Both the position numbers and the translations under genes were made by a program. A DNA stretch of 64,000 bases from positions 113,956 through 177,955 of the forward strand of contig NZ_JAOBWS010000010.1 in assembly GCF_025245835.1 (NCBI RefSeq), in the 5' to 3' direction. Shown one piece after another: positions 1 to 9,503 of the stretch. How positions within the stretch are numbered: position 1 is the stretch's first letter; every line of letters begins with the position of its first letter. This DNA comes from Rheinheimera sp. 4Y26 (GTDB lineage Bacteria; Pseudomonadota; Gammaproteobacteria; Enterobacterales; Alteromonadaceae). The notes under the pieces are model-generated. The model did no database searches, was not told the DNA's origin, and was given only the letters and a program-made list of their open reading frames with translations.

Positions 1-306
1 TTATACCGCGAGCAAAAAATTAATGTGGTCGATACCGCCCGCTGGGTGATGCCAGAAAAGTACGACCAACAACTGGCAGAAAGTCTAAACTATCAATATG
101 TTATTATGCTGGGCAAAAGTTCATGGGGTATCGCCTGTGAATCCTTGATCAACACAGTAGCCTTAGAACAAGAAGATGTAAAATGGCGTGAGGCCCAGGG
201 TAAACGCCCATGGTTAGCCGGATTGATTAAACAACATATGTGTGCTTTGTTAGATGTGGATGCCTTGATTGCGTTGCTCGCGCAGGGCGCAGGCAGTTCA
301 GACTAA
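1..306 (+). CDS. CheW-domain protein, C-terminal fragment
   Basis: The reading frame is open from the first base, so only the last 101 residues are present and the true start lies upstream. The visible part has the end of a CheW-like fold (YQYVIMLG, WGIACESL, WLAGLIKQ, CALLDVDALI). CheW-like proteins couple chemoreceptors to the CheA kinase at the cytoplasmic side of the membrane. It is followed after 27 bases by a complete cheW and then a DUF2802 gene. That order is known from the ends of polar-flagellar chemotaxis operons in Shewanella, Vibrio and relatives, where an extra CheW-like gene of this kind follows a ParA-type gene. It is recognised from memory of the family; whether the missing N-terminus holds another domain cannot be seen. 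Confidence 0.75.
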   Translation, partial: LYREQKINVVDTARWVMPEKYDQQLAESLNYQYVIMLGKSSWGIACESLINTVALEQEDVKWREAQGKRPWLAGLIKQHMCALLDVDALIALLAQGAGSSD

Positions 307-333
307 GCACGGACCAAGGTAGAGGAGCGATTC

Positions 334-828
334 ATGAGCAATTTATTGGCGCAAGCAGGTAATAGCAAAGAACAAAGTGATGTAGTACTGCAATGGGTGA
401 CCTTTAAGCTGCAGGAAGAAACCTACGGTATTAACGTAATGCAGGTGCAGGAAGTGTTGCGTTATACCGACATAGCTCCGGTGCCTGGTGCGCCTTCTTA
501 TGTGCTTGGCATTATCAATTTGCGTGGTAACGTAGTGACCGTTATCGATACCCGTTCACGTTTTGGTTTACCGCCTTCTGATGTTACCGAAAACAGCCGT
601 ATTGTGATTATCGAAGCGGACAAACAGGTGATTGGTATCCTGGTCGACAGCGTGGCTGAAGTGGTTTACTTACGTGGTTCCGAAATTGACACTGCGCCAA
701 ATGTTGGCACAGATGAAAGCGCTAAATTTATTCAGGGTGTATCAAACCGCGATGGTGAGTTGTTGATCCTGGTTGATCTGAACAAATTGCTCACTGATGA
801 AGAGTGGGACGAAATTACCAGTATTTAA
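334..828 (+). CDS. cheW: Chemotaxis scaffold protein CheW
   Basis: A 164-residue single CheW domain, the usual length for the family. Recognisable segments include QWVTFKLQEETYGI near residue 20, VPGAPSYVLGIINLRGNVVTVID near 50-75 and ILVDLNKLL near the C-terminus. CheW bridges methyl-accepting receptors and CheA in the chemoreceptor array. The ATG is preceded by a good ribosome site (GAGGAG, about 7 bases upstream). It sits in one operon with the CheW-like gene before it and the DUF2802 gene after it. The call is secure from the sequence pattern. Confidence 0.93.
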   Translation: MSNLLAQAGNSKEQSDVVLQWVTFKLQEETYGINVMQVQEVLRYTDIAPVPGAPSYVLGIINLRGNVVTVIDTRSRFGLPPSDVTENSRIVIIEADKQVIGILVDSVAEVVYLRGSEIDTAPNVGTDESAKFIQGVSNRDGELLILVDLNKLLTDEEWDEITSI

Positions 829-1294
829 GCGGTTCCTGCCTGTGCCTTTTCCGATTGAATGGTTAACCCTTGCCATAGTGCCAGCAGTAGCAATACTGCT
901 GGTTTTTGTTGTGGTGTGGCAACACAAAATAACGCAGCGGCAATTGTTGTTGCAAACTGAGCGGATGGAAGAGTTGCAGCAAGCGCTGAATATCAGCCGG
1001 GCCGAAGTGGAAGAGTTGCGAAACGGTGTGATTGGTGTTGGCCAGCGTATTTTGTCGGCAGAGCGTTTGTTACAGCAATTGCAGTTATCGCAGCAAAGCC
1101 AGGCGGCTGAGCTGGAGCAGTTATCAGAACATCAGCAAAAAATTCAGCTGGCCGATCCAGAATCAAAACTTTACAGCAGGGCGATGAAGATGGTGCAACT
1201 TGGCGCCGGTCTTGATGAAATTATGCAGGAATGTGAATTACCCCGTGCCGAAGCCGAGTTACTGCTGAATCTGCATCGCCAGCAACAAGGCTAG
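797..1294 (+). CDS. DUF2802 family membrane-anchored protein
   Basis: A 165-residue protein with one hydrophobic segment near residues 20-42 followed by a long Gln/Glu/Leu-rich stretch likely to form a coiled coil (about 45-130). The conserved C-terminal motif MVQLGAGLDEIMQECELPRAEAELL resembles a small helix-turn-helix and is typical of DUF2802 proteins, which close chemotaxis operons in polar-flagellated gammaproteobacteria. The molecular role is unknown. The start is uncertain: ATG at 797 overlaps cheW by 32 bases and has no clear ribosome site, while GTG at 842 would remove the overlap and leave only a few residues before the membrane segment. Confidence 0.75.
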   Translation: MKSGTKLPVFKRFLPVPFPIEWLTLAIVPAVAILLVFVVVWQHKITQRQLLLQTERMEELQQALNISRAEVEELRNGVIGVGQRILSAERLLQQLQLSQQSQAAELEQLSEHQQKIQLADPESKLYSRAMKMVQLGAGLDEIMQECELPRAEAELLLNLHRQQQG

Positions 1295-1605
1295 TTTGTT
1301 GACCACTATTGATCTTGAGTCTGGCATCAGGTGTTGAATGATGCCATCAAAGTCGATGGCTGAGTGGTTTTTCAGAGCTGTGTTGTGGTCTTTGTTATTT
1401 TATCCGCCCCTGTTGTAACTGAATCCCCCCTGTCGCAACTGAAGTACCGCTATCGTAAAACCGTTGCGTTATTTTGTTCCTTTATCAGCCGCAACAGCCC
1501 GAATACTGCGGGATCTGCGCTGTTATTGCCCCCTGCAATGCTGTTACTTTACCCCCAGGTTTGATAAGCTGCGTGCTATTTACGGCTAAGCTACGGGATC
1601 TGCTT
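1295..1605. other. Intergenic region with inverted and direct repeats
   Basis: This 311-base stretch has no convincing gene; the small open frame in it has no family features. It holds an 8-bp perfect inverted repeat TGGCATCA/TGATGCCA (1322-1329 and 1339-1346, 9-base loop) just after the chemotaxis operon, without a following T-run. It also holds two near-identical 17-base direct repeats with a 20-base period (1407-1423 and 1427-1443, core CCCCTGTYGYAACTGAA), with a weaker third copy at 1447-1463. These lie about 150-200 bases before the first polysaccharide gene and could be an operator or promoter region, but no confident promoter was identified. Confidence 0.5.
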
Positions 1606-2736
1606 ATGTTAAAGGTACTCAGTGTGTTTGGAACCCGGCCGGAAGCTATTAAAATGGCGCCGCTGGTTAACTTATTAAAACAGGATCCGGCCATCGACAG
1701 CCGTGTTTGTGTCACAGGTCAACACCGTGAAATGTTAGATCAGGTGCTGAAATTGTTTCATATCGTACCTGAGTATGATTTGGCCATTATGAAGGCCGGC
1801 CAGGATTTGTATGACGTATCCACCAGTATTCTGTTAAATATCAAACCTGTACTGCGTGATTTTAAGCCTGATATTGTTCTGGTTCATGGCGATACCAGCA
1901 CGACTTTTGCTGCAGCACTGGCCTGTTATTATGAAAAAACCGCTGTGGGACATGTTGAGGCCGGGCTTCGAACCGGCAATATTTACAGCCCATGGCCGGA
2001 AGAAGCTAACCGACGTTTAACCGGTGCTATTACCACTTTGCACTTTGCGCCAACTGCTACCTCAGAGCAAAATTTGTTGGCGGAAAATGTTGATCCGGCC
2101 AAAGTGTTTGTCACAGGTAATACAGTGATAGACGCGCTGCATCAGGTGGTTGCCAAGATTGACGCCGACCAGCAATTATCCGCCGATTTTGCCAGCAAAT
2201 TCCCTTACGGTCAGGACGGTCGCAGACTGATTTTAGTCACAGGCCATCGCCGTGAAAGTTTTGGGGCTGGTTTTGAAAACATTTGTGCTGCACTTAAAGC
2301 CATTGCTGAACAGTTTCCGGATGCTGACATTGTGTATCCGGTGCATTTAAATCCGAATGTGCGTGAGCCTGTGTTCCGTCTGCTCAGCAATGCCTCTAAC
2401 GTGCATTTAATTGAGCCGCAGGATTATTTGCCTTTTGTCTACCTGATGAGCCGCAGTTACCTGGTACTGACCGACTCAGGTGGTATTCAGGAAGAAGCGC
2501 CTTCTTTGGGCAAACCTGTGCTGGTGATGCGCGATACCACAGAGCGGCCTGAAGCTGTAGCTGCAGGTACTGTGAAGCTGGTGGGTACTGATAAAGATAA
2601 AATTGTCAGTGAAGTCAGTAAATTGATGACCGATAGTCACTATTATCAGACCATGAGTTTTGCCCACAACCCCTATGGTGACGGTCAGGCCTGCAGCCGT
2701 ATTGTGGATGCGATAAAAGCTTATTTTGCAAAATAA
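1606..2736 (+). CDS. wecB: UDP-N-acetylglucosamine 2-epimerase (non-hydrolysing)
   Basis: Interconverts UDP-GlcNAc and UDP-ManNAc in the cytoplasm for surface polysaccharide synthesis. The 376-residue protein begins [17 protein letters not shown], the family's signature N-terminus, and contains [17 protein letters not shown] and [10 protein letters not shown], which are family active-site and nucleotide-binding segments. The start at 1606 is chosen because this signature begins there; the open frame extends upstream to 1474 without family similarity. A hairpin terminator follows at 2753-2783, so it may be its own transcription unit in front of the larger cluster. No UDP-ManNAc dehydrogenase of WecC type is obvious nearby; the dehydrogenase at 11496 looks like TviB/WbpO. 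Confidence 0.92.
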   Translation: MLKVLSVFGTRPEAIKMAPLVNLLKQDPAIDSRVCVTGQHREMLDQVLKLFHIVPEYDLAIMKAGQDLYDVSTSILLNIKPVLRDFKPDIVLVHGDTSTTFAAALACYYEKTAVGHVEAGLRTGNIYSPWPEEANRRLTGAITTLHFAPTATSEQNLLAENVDPAKVFVTGNTVIDALHQVVAKIDADQQLSADFASKFPYGQDGRRLILVTGHRRESFGAGFENICAALKAIAEQFPDADIVYPVHLNPNVREPVFRLLSNASNVHLIEPQDYLPFVYLMSRSYLVLTDSGGIQEEAPSLGKPVLVMRDTTERPEAVAAGTVKLVGTDKDKIVSEVSKLMTDSHYYQTMSFAHNPYGDGQACSRIVDAIKAYFAK

Positions 2737-2752
2737 CAGATAAACGGAACAG

Positions 2753-2783
2753 GCCACAAAGGCAGCAGCACTTTGTGGCTTTT
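2753..2783 (+). terminator. Rho-independent terminator after wecB
   Basis: A 9-bp perfect stem GCCACAAAG (2753-2761) pairs with CTTTGTGGC (2771-2779) across a 9-base loop, followed by TTTT. It lies 17 bases after the wecB stop codon and before the next gene. The T-run is short, so termination may be partial. Confidence 0.6.
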
Positions 2784-2846
2784 GACGTTGTGGCGCCAGC
2801 CTGAACTCAACAGCCTGAGCAGACAACAACAAGGACAGCACAGTAT

Positions 2847-3872
2847 ATGATGAATACATTCGAACAACGCCAGCAAGAATTACTGGCAGCACCCAAAACC
2901 TGGCTGGTGACAGGCTGCGCCGGTTTTATTGGCTCTAACTTATTAGAAACCTTATTAAAGCTGAACCAGAAAGTGGTGGGGCTGGATAATTTTGCCACTG
3001 GTCACAGGCACAATCTGCAACAGGTGCAGCAGTTAGTCACGCCAGAGCAGTGGCAGGCCTTTCGTTTTATTGAAGGGGATATCCGCGAGCTCAGTGATTG
3101 CCAGAAGGCGGTTGCCGGTGTCGATTATGTGTTACATCAGGCTGCTTTAGGCTCAGTGCCGCGCTCTATTAATGATCCTATTGCCACCAACAACACCAAT
3201 ATCAGCGGTTTTTTAAATATGCTGCAGGCGGCCAAAGAAGCCGGCGTGCAGGGTTTTGTCTATGCGGCTTCGAGCTCCACTTATGGTGATCATCCGGCTT
3301 TGCCCAAAGTGGAAGCCAATATTGGTAATCCGCTGTCACCTTATGCGGTTACTAAATATGTCAATGAGCTCTACGCCGACGTATTTTCCCGCTGTTACGG
3401 TTTTCACAGCATAGGGCTTCGTTATTTTAATGTGTTTGGCCCAAGACAAGACCCTAATGGTGCTTATGCTGCTGTGATCCCCAAATGGACAGCTGCAATG
3501 CTGGCGGGCGACGATGTAGTGATCAACGGTGATGGTGAAACCAGTCGTGATTTTTGCTTTGTCGCCAATGCGGTACAGGCCAATATTCTGGCTGCCACCA
3601 CCGCACTTGGCAAAAGTGAAGTCTTTAATGTGGCTGTGGGTGACAGAACCACATTAAACGATTTATTTCACGCCATTCAGCAAAGGCTCAGCGCCAATGG
3701 TGCCCACTACCAGAAAGAACCACAGTACCGCGATTTTCGCGCTGGTGATGTGCGCCATTCACAGGCCGATGTCAGCAAAGCGGAGCGGTTATTGGGTTAT
3801 GTACCAAGCCATACGCTCAGTGCAGGTCTGGCGGTTGCTATGCCCTGGTATATCCAGCACAACAGCAAATAA
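2847..3872 (+). CDS. wbpP: UDP-N-acetylglucosamine 4-epimerase, WbpP type
   Basis: Extended short-chain dehydrogenase of 341 residues, predicted to interconvert UDP-GlcNAc and UDP-GalNAc. It shows the NAD-binding glycine motif [10 protein letters not shown] near residue 25, the [12 protein letters not shown] segment typical of WbpP/TviC enzymes, SSSTYGDHP near 140, and the catalytic YAVTKYVNE (Tyr-x3-Lys) near 168. The N-terminal extension of about 20 residues before the beta strand is also typical of WbpP. Start is ATG 2847 or the adjacent ATG 2850. Together with the TviB/WbpO-like dehydrogenase at 11496 it would supply UDP-GalNAcA. Substrate preference is inferred from family resemblance. 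Confidence 0.88.
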   Translation: MMNTFEQRQQELLAAPKTWLVTGCAGFIGSNLLETLLKLNQKVVGLDNFATGHRHNLQQVQQLVTPEQWQAFRFIEGDIRELSDCQKAVAGVDYVLHQAALGSVPRSINDPIATNNTNISGFLNMLQAAKEAGVQGFVYAASSSTYGDHPALPKVEANIGNPLSPYAVTKYVNELYADVFSRCYGFHSIGLRYFNVFGPRQDPNGAYAAVIPKWTAAMLAGDDVVINGDGETSRDFCFVANAVQANILAATTALGKSEVFNVAVGDRTTLNDLFHAIQQRLSANGAHYQKEPQYRDFRAGDVRHSQADVSKAERLLGYVPSHTLSAGLAVAMPWYIQHNSK

Positions 3873-3915
3873 GGCGCAGCTTCGGTTCTGTGCAGCTTAC
3901 AAAAAGGCATATTGA

Positions 3916-5256
3916 ATGAAAGTCACAGTTTTTGGCATTGGTTATGTCGGGTTAGTGCAGGCAGCTGTGCTGGCCGAAGCCGGGCATAAAGTTTGTTGTG
4001 TGGATGTGAATCCTAAAAGGGTTGCAGATTTACAAGCCGGAATTATTCCTATTTTTGAACCTGGTTTATCTTCGCTGGTACAGCAGGGTGTGGCACAGGG
4101 CCTGCTGGAATTCACCACAGACGCTGCCACAGGTGTGCACTTTGGTGAATTACAGTTTATTGCGGTGGGAACACCGCCGGATGAAGACGGTTCGGCCGAT
4201 TTAAAGTACGTGTTAAAAGTGGCGACCAGCATTGCCGAGCATATGACCAGCCCTAAAGTTGTGATTAATAAGTCCACGGTGCCGGTTGGCACCGGCGATA
4301 AAGTTAAAGCTGTGATTGCTCAAACTCTGGCGCAGCGTCAGGCTGATATTGATTTTGCCGTAGTCTCAAACCCGGAGTTTTTAAAAGAAGGCGCGGCGGT
4401 GGCAGATTGTCAGCGCCCGGATCGTATTATTCTGGGCACCGACAACCCTTGGGCAGAACAGCAATTACGCGAGTTGTATGCGCCTTTTAACCGCAATCAT
4501 GACAAAATTATTGTGATGGATGTGCGAAGCGCCGAGCTCACCAAATACGCCGCCAACTGCATGCTGGCCACCAAAATCAGTTTTATGAATGAAATGGCCA
4601 ATTTAGCTGAGCTGTTGGGGGCTGATATTGAGCAGGTGCGCCACGGCATCGGCTCTGATCCACGCATTGGTTACCACTTTATTTACCCCGGCTGTGGTTA
4701 TGGCGGCTCTTGTTTCCCTAAAGATGTGCAGGCGCTTATCCGCACTGCGGAACAAACCGGTTATAACACCAGTCTGCTCAAGTCGGTCGAAGCGGTGAAT
4801 AACGCGCAAAAACACAAGTTATTTGCCAAACTGGCACAGCATTTTGCTGGCGAACTGGCCGGTAAAACCATCGCTATCTGGGGTTTGAGTTTTAAACCCA
4901 ATACCGACGATATGCGCGAAGCGCCAAGCCGGGCCCTGATGGAAGCCTTATGGGCGGCCGGTGCCAGGGTACAGGCCTTTGACCCCGAAGCCATGGAAGA
5001 AACCCAGCGGATTTATGGCATCAGAGCAGATTTACAGCTGGTGGGCACCAAAGAAGCCGCTTTGCATCAGGCTGATGTATTGGTGATTTGTACTGAGTGG
5101 AAAACCTTCAGATCACCCGATTTTGACCTCTTAAAACAAAGCCTGCGTCAGCCAGTGATTGTGGATGGCCGTAATCTGTTTGACCCGGCCAAAATGCAGC
5201 AACTTGGTTTTGCTTATTATGCAATAGGGCGGGGCGACAGTGTGCGTAAGTACTAA
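3916..5256 (+). CDS. ugd: UDP-glucose 6-dehydrogenase
   Basis: Oxidises UDP-glucose to UDP-glucuronic acid with two NAD molecules. The 446-residue protein starts [17 protein letters not shown] (Rossmann GxGxxG) and has [13 protein letters not shown], the STVPVGTGD loop, EFLKEGAAV, and the catalytic-cysteine region [12 protein letters not shown] near residues 257-268, followed by [16 protein letters not shown] in the C-terminal domain. Length and motif order match bacterial Ugd. It lies 43 bases after the WbpP-type gene and 60 before the RmlB-type gene, consistent with one operon. UDP-GlcA would be a donor for an acidic surface polysaccharide. Confidence 0.94.
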   Translation: MKVTVFGIGYVGLVQAAVLAEAGHKVCCVDVNPKRVADLQAGIIPIFEPGLSSLVQQGVAQGLLEFTTDAATGVHFGELQFIAVGTPPDEDGSADLKYVLKVATSIAEHMTSPKVVINKSTVPVGTGDKVKAVIAQTLAQRQADIDFAVVSNPEFLKEGAAVADCQRPDRIILGTDNPWAEQQLRELYAPFNRNHDKIIVMDVRSAELTKYAANCMLATKISFMNEMANLAELLGADIEQVRHGIGSDPRIGYHFIYPGCGYGGSCFPKDVQALIRTAEQTGYNTSLLKSVEAVNNAQKHKLFAKLAQHFAGELAGKTIAIWGLSFKPNTDDMREAPSRALMEALWAAGARVQAFDPEAMEETQRIYGIRADLQLVGTKEAALHQADVLVICTEWKTFRSPDFDLLKQSLRQPVIVDGRNLFDPAKMQQLGFAYYAIGRGDSVRKY

Positions 5257-5316
5257 CGCCGCAGCAGTTTATACAAGGGTTCCTGATATAAAAATGGTTT
5301 TCGTAAGCGAGGGTAA

Positions 5317-6339
5317 ATGAAGGTTATTGTGACGGGAGGCGCGGGCTTTATTGGTTCTGCACTGGTCAAAGCTATTTTGCAGGATACGACCTGGCAGGTG
5401 CTGATCATTGATAAACTGACTTATGCCGCCACCCCGCCGGATCTATCTGAGCTGAATCCCGATGGGCGATGCAGCTTTGCCCGGCTAGATATATGTTGTG
5501 CAGAGGCTTTGTCTGAGCTTATCCACAATTATGCACCTGACGCTCTCTTTCATCTTGCTGCTGAGACTCACGTCGACAGGTCTATTTCAGGGCCGGCGGA
5601 TTTTATTCAGTCCAATATTTATGGCACTTATCAGTTACTTGAAGTGGCAAAACAGTATTGGCTGGGTTTATCTGATGCCAAAAAACACACTTTCAGATTT
5701 TTGCATGTGTCGACAGATGAAGTGTATGGCGACATTGCCGCGGATGCGCCGGCGGCAACCGAGCTGCATCCTTATGCGCCGAGCAGTCCCTATTCCGCTT
5801 CAAAAGCCGCAGCGGATCACCTTGTGATGTCCTGGCACCGCACTTATGGCTTGCCGGTCATTATTACTCACAGCTCTAATAATTTTGGTCCGGGTCAATA
5901 TCCGGAAAAGCTGATCCCAAGGATGATTTCCAATGCACTCATGCTCGAGCCTTTACCGCTGTATGGCAATGGTCAGCAAATCAGGGATTGGCTTTATGTT
6001 GAGGACCATGTGCAGGCGCTGATCCTGGTGATCCAGCAAGGGCAGGTTGGTAGCAGGTACAATATTGCCGGAGATAACCAATTAAAAAATTTAGATTTAG
6101 TTCTGATGCTGACAGAACTGCTTGATGAGTTGGCGTTTGAAAAAAGAGGTACAGTGCAGAGTTACCGTCATTTGATTCAGTTTGTTCAGGACAGGCCCGG
6201 TCACGATATCCGTTATGCGCTGGACGCGTCAAAGATCAGGCATGAACTGGGCTGGCGCCCCGCGGCGGATTTTAAACAGCGCCTGCGTGAAACTGTTTTA
6301 TCGCATCTTGCTGGCGCAGAAGAGAGCCAGGATGGTTAA
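5317..6339 (+). CDS. rfbB: dTDP-glucose 4,6-dehydratase, RmlB type
   Basis: Predicted to convert dTDP-glucose to dTDP-4-keto-6-deoxyglucose. The 340-residue protein has GGAGFIGSALV at the N-terminus, IDKLTYAA near 32, AAETHVDRSI near 82, the catalytic STDEVYGD near 132, YSASKAAADHLV near 160 and HSSNNFGPGQYPEKLIP near 188, all typical of RmlB. A GAGGG ribosome site precedes the ATG. No RmlA, RmlC or RmlD gene is visible in the window, so either these are elsewhere or the substrate differs. It ends the first run of nucleotide-sugar genes. Confidence 0.9.
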   Translation: MKVIVTGGAGFIGSALVKAILQDTTWQVLIIDKLTYAATPPDLSELNPDGRCSFARLDICCAEALSELIHNYAPDALFHLAAETHVDRSISGPADFIQSNIYGTYQLLEVAKQYWLGLSDAKKHTFRFLHVSTDEVYGDIAADAPAATELHPYAPSSPYSASKAAADHLVMSWHRTYGLPVIITHSSNNFGPGQYPEKLIPRMISNALMLEPLPLYGNGQQIRDWLYVEDHVQALILVIQQGQVGSRYNIAGDNQLKNLDLVLMLTELLDELAFEKRGTVQSYRHLIQFVQDRPGHDIRYALDASKIRHELGWRPAADFKQRLRETVLSHLAGAEESQDG

Positions 6340-6524
6340 AACGGGAAATGCAAAGTTTGAATTGTGTTTAGTAACAGTTGATTACATGGAAAAACCTCGC
6401 TGTTGAGCAATCAGACATAGTAGAATATCCGGCTCGCGTTTTAGTGCCTATATGAGCCTTGATGTGTAACCTTATGTTTTGTATTGGTTTTGCGCGAATT
6501 TTATAAGAAAGATGGAGTAACATA
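6340..6524. other. Intergenic region before the export gene
   Basis: A 185-base AT-rich gap between the RmlB-type gene and the large SLBB export gene. It ends with a usable ribosome site (GGAG) before the GTG start at 6525. I see no clear terminator, no JUMPstart/ops element and no convincing promoter hexamer pair, though the length and AT content would fit a promoter for the export genes. Confidence 0.4.
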
Positions 6525-9332
6525 GTGACAAATTTTTTTAGAAAGCTTACCGCCTTTTTAGCTGTTGGATGTCTTTCATTTGCCCTGCAAGCGGCTACCC
6601 CGTCTCCTGCAATGATGGCTCAGTTTAATAAGTTGCCAAAATCGGAGCAGGCCCGGATTGCAAAACAATACGGCCTTAAAGTCAGCGATCTGAAAAAATC
6701 AAAATCAGAAAACTCGTCAGATACTGAAGAGAAAAAAGAGTCGGAGACCTTTTCAGAAAAAAACAAAAACTCAGCAAAAGAAGAATTTCCGGCTGAAATG
6801 AAAAGCAAGGAGCCGGTGCGGTTTGGCTTAAGCTTTTTTGAAAATATTGATACAGAGCTCGACACAAAATCAGGTACTCCGGTGCCGAGTAACTATCGTA
6901 TTGGCCCGGATGACGAGCTCAGAGTGCAGGTTTTTGGCGCTAAACCAATGGATGAAGAGCTTCAGGTTGCCAGAGACGGTACTGTATCTATCAGTGAGAT
7001 TGGTGTGGTTTCGGTTGCCGGCCTGACTTTTGCCGAAGCAAAACAATCAATTACCCAACGTATTCAGGCCGCCAACGTCGGCGCTGAAGTGAACGTCAGT
7101 ATGGGACAGTTGCGCACCATCAGCGTTATTGTGGCCGGCGAAGCTAAAAGGCCCGGCTCATACACTGTTCCGGCCTTATCTTCAGTGGTTGATGTATTAG
7201 TGCAGGCTGGTGGTATCAGCGACATTGGTGCGCTGCGTGGCATTCAGTTACAGCGCAAAGATGGCACAAAAATAGCCGTAGATTTATACCGCTTATTGCT
7301 TGGCGGTGATTCAAATGTTGATCAAGCTTTACAAAATGGCGATGTGGTCTTTATTGCGCCTTATGCCGCTTTAGCGGAAGCTGCCGGCGAAGTATTACGC
7401 CCGGCTCTGTATGAAATTGGCACCAACGAAACTGTTGGTGATCTGGTCAGAATGGCAGGCGGTGGTAAAGCGCAGGCATTTTTAAATGGCGTCACGCTTG
7501 AGCGCATTGAAAAAAATGCGGTGCGCACCATGATCAATCTCGACCTTTCATCGGCCAGTGATTTACAACAACCAATCCGTAATGGCGATGTGGTTCGTTT
7601 TGGTAAAGTGTCGTCAAATATTCAGAACAAAATCGAAATTATTGGTGCTGTGGCAAGGCCTGGTGTTTACGCCCACCGCGAATCTATGCATGTCAGCGAT
7701 ATCTTGTCATCAATCTGGGCTGATTTAACTATTGATACCGATTTAGACTACGCCCTGGTGGTGAGTCGTTCCGGTAGCAACAATAAAATATCAATTCAGC
7801 AATTTAACCTTGGTAAAGCCATAGAGTTTCCAAAAAGTACTGATGATCTGCTGTTACAGGGTCAGGACTCTATTTACGTATTTAGTTATAACGCGCCGAG
7901 ACTTCGGGATGAAGTGGATACCTTATTGTTTGAGCGTTATCAGGAAGCATTAACCTTATCCGGTGAGATGACGACGTTAAATAAAGAATTAACGCCTGAA
8001 CTGAGCGAGCAGTCTGAGGAGCAGGTCCGCTCTTTGATTTCCAAAGCCGGTTTTACCAGCCTGGCTTTTAGCCTGGTGTTGAATGAAGAAGAAACAGCAC
8101 TCGCTGAAAAGCGTCAGCTGGTTGAAACCGAAGACTCTAAGCGTCAGCGTGAATTAATGCAGCGTTTGCCCGAAAGTCACCACAAGCTTGTGGCGAGGCT
8201 GATGCGCGAGTTTCTTGACGACGTACATAAAAAGCCTGAGATACGGCAACTCTCTGCAGGTCTGACACGCGAAGAGTTGTTATTTAACCTGCTGAATGAA
8301 TTAAAAACCCGCAGTTCTGGGGTATCAAATCATGCCGTTGTGTATGTGTCTGGTGAAGTGAAATATCCGGGTCAATATCCGAAACCAGAGCAGGGCTCAG
8401 TTGAAGACTTAATTGCTGCAGCAGGTGGTTTGTTGCCTGGCGCCTTCCTTGAACGGGCCGAGTTAACCAGAGCCACTATTAACGAAAGTGGTGCTGTTCA
8501 GGTTGAACACATGGATATCAAGCTGTTTGACGAATTGTCGCAAAAGACGCAAACGCTGTTACAAAGCCGCGACAGGTTAAATGTGTTCCGTCTGACTGAC
8601 TGGGATCAGGAACAGCGGGTCACTATTGCTGGCCAGGTCCGGTTCCCGGGCGAATATTCAGTGCGCAGCGGCGAAACTCTGGCTGATGTGTTAAAACGCG
8701 CCGGTGGCCTGACACAAAACGCTTTTCCTCAGGGCGCTGTGATGATCAGGGAACAGGTGAAAGCTCAGGAAGTTGAGCAAATTACCAAACTGACACAACA
8801 ATTACGCCGCGACATTGCAGCCCGCACTTTATCAGCGGAGTCAGCGACCCTGAGTACTCAGGATGCCTTGTCGATGCTGAGTGAAATTGAAAAAGTGAAA
8901 CCGGTTGGGCGACTGGTTGTTGATGTAAAAGCTGTGGCTGAAGGCAGTCAGGATGATGATTTTGTTCTGGAAAACGGCGATTACCTGATGATCCCAACCC
9001 GCAAAACCACAGTGTCCATTGTGGGTGAAGTACAACATCCTTCCAGCCACAGATACAGAGCTGGCCTGACACTGGACGATTATATGCGTTTGGCGGGCGG
9101 TTCGAGAAAACGGGCTGATGAAGACCGTGTTTATATTATCCGTGCCGATGGTTCAGTACTGGTGCCGCAAAAACAAAGCTGGTTTGCTTTAAGCAGCGAG
9201 GAAATTCAGCCAGGCGATACCATTGTGGTGCCACTTGATACTGAATTTAAAGACAATATTAGTTTATGGGCTCAGCTCACCCAAATTTTCTATCAAAGTG
9301 CAGTTGCTTTAGCCGCAATTAATTCGTTTTAG
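6525..9332 (+). CDS. Giant SLBB-domain polysaccharide export protein (Wza-like)
   Basis: An outer-membrane or periplasmic polysaccharide export protein. The 935-residue protein has a signal peptide (about 1-24, ending LQA) without a lipobox cysteine, then an acidic/lysine-rich linker, and a polysaccharide-export domain near 120-205 (YRIGPDDELRVQVFG, ARDGTVSI). Six SLBB-like repeats follow, recognisable by GEAKRPGSY, GEVLRPALY, GAVARPGVY, GEVKYPGQY, GQVRFPGEY and GEVQHPSSH. Canonical Wza is about 380 residues with far fewer repeats, so this is a long-form exporter as found in Vibrio and Pseudoalteromonas capsule or O-antigen loci. Start is GTG with GGAG upstream. A Wzz-type gene follows after 171 bases. 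Confidence 0.85.
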   Translation: MTNFFRKLTAFLAVGCLSFALQAATPSPAMMAQFNKLPKSEQARIAKQYGLKVSDLKKSKSENSSDTEEKKESETFSEKNKNSAKEEFPAEMKSKEPVRFGLSFFENIDTELDTKSGTPVPSNYRIGPDDELRVQVFGAKPMDEELQVARDGTVSISEIGVVSVAGLTFAEAKQSITQRIQAANVGAEVNVSMGQLRTISVIVAGEAKRPGSYTVPALSSVVDVLVQAGGISDIGALRGIQLQRKDGTKIAVDLYRLLLGGDSNVDQALQNGDVVFIAPYAALAEAAGEVLRPALYEIGTNETVGDLVRMAGGGKAQAFLNGVTLERIEKNAVRTMINLDLSSASDLQQPIRNGDVVRFGKVSSNIQNKIEIIGAVARPGVYAHRESMHVSDILSSIWADLTIDTDLDYALVVSRSGSNNKISIQQFNLGKAIEFPKSTDDLLLQGQDSIYVFSYNAPRLRDEVDTLLFERYQEALTLSGEMTTLNKELTPELSEQSEEQVRSLISKAGFTSLAFSLVLNEEETALAEKRQLVETEDSKRQRELMQRLPESHHKLVARLMREFLDDVHKKPEIRQLSAGLTREELLFNLLNELKTRSSGVSNHAVVYVSGEVKYPGQYPKPEQGSVEDLIAAAGGLLPGAFLERAELTRATINESGAVQVEHMDIKLFDELSQKTQTLLQSRDRLNVFRLTDWDQEQRVTIAGQVRFPGEYSVRSGETLADVLKRAGGLTQNAFPQGAVMIREQVKAQEVEQITKLTQQLRRDIAARTLSAESATLSTQDALSMLSEIEKVKPVGRLVVDVKAVAEGSQDDDFVLENGDYLMIPTRKTTVSIVGEVQHPSSHRYRAGLTLDDYMRLAGGSRKRADEDRVYIIRADGSVLVPQKQSWFALSSEEIQPGDTIVVPLDTEFKDNISLWAQLTQIFYQSAVALAAINSF

Positions 9333-9391
9333 TACATAGGATGATAATTTGGTTGCGTTTGATGTTTCATTTGTAACGCGACACAGCAATG

Positions 9392-9425
9392 GCTTTGCCC
9401 GGATCTTCCAGGCAAAGCTGTTTAT
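9392..9425 (+). terminator. Possible terminator or attenuator before the wzz-like gene
   Basis: An 8-bp stem GCTTTGCC (9392-9399) pairs with GGCAAAGC (9411-9418) over an 11-base loop and is followed by TGTTTATTT, a broken T-run. It lies between the export gene and the wzz-like gene in what otherwise looks like one operon, so partial termination is the more likely role. Confidence 0.4.
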
Positions 9426-9503
9426 TTAAGTTAGATATATGAATTCGCTAACAAAGTTTATGTTTCAAAGGTATTTGAAATTCTGTTGATCTAGGAGTTA
9501 TTC

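Noticed and set aside
1364..1564. Open frame of 66 codons before wecB
   Set aside because: No family signature, no ribosome site, and it covers the direct-repeat region; taken as chance.
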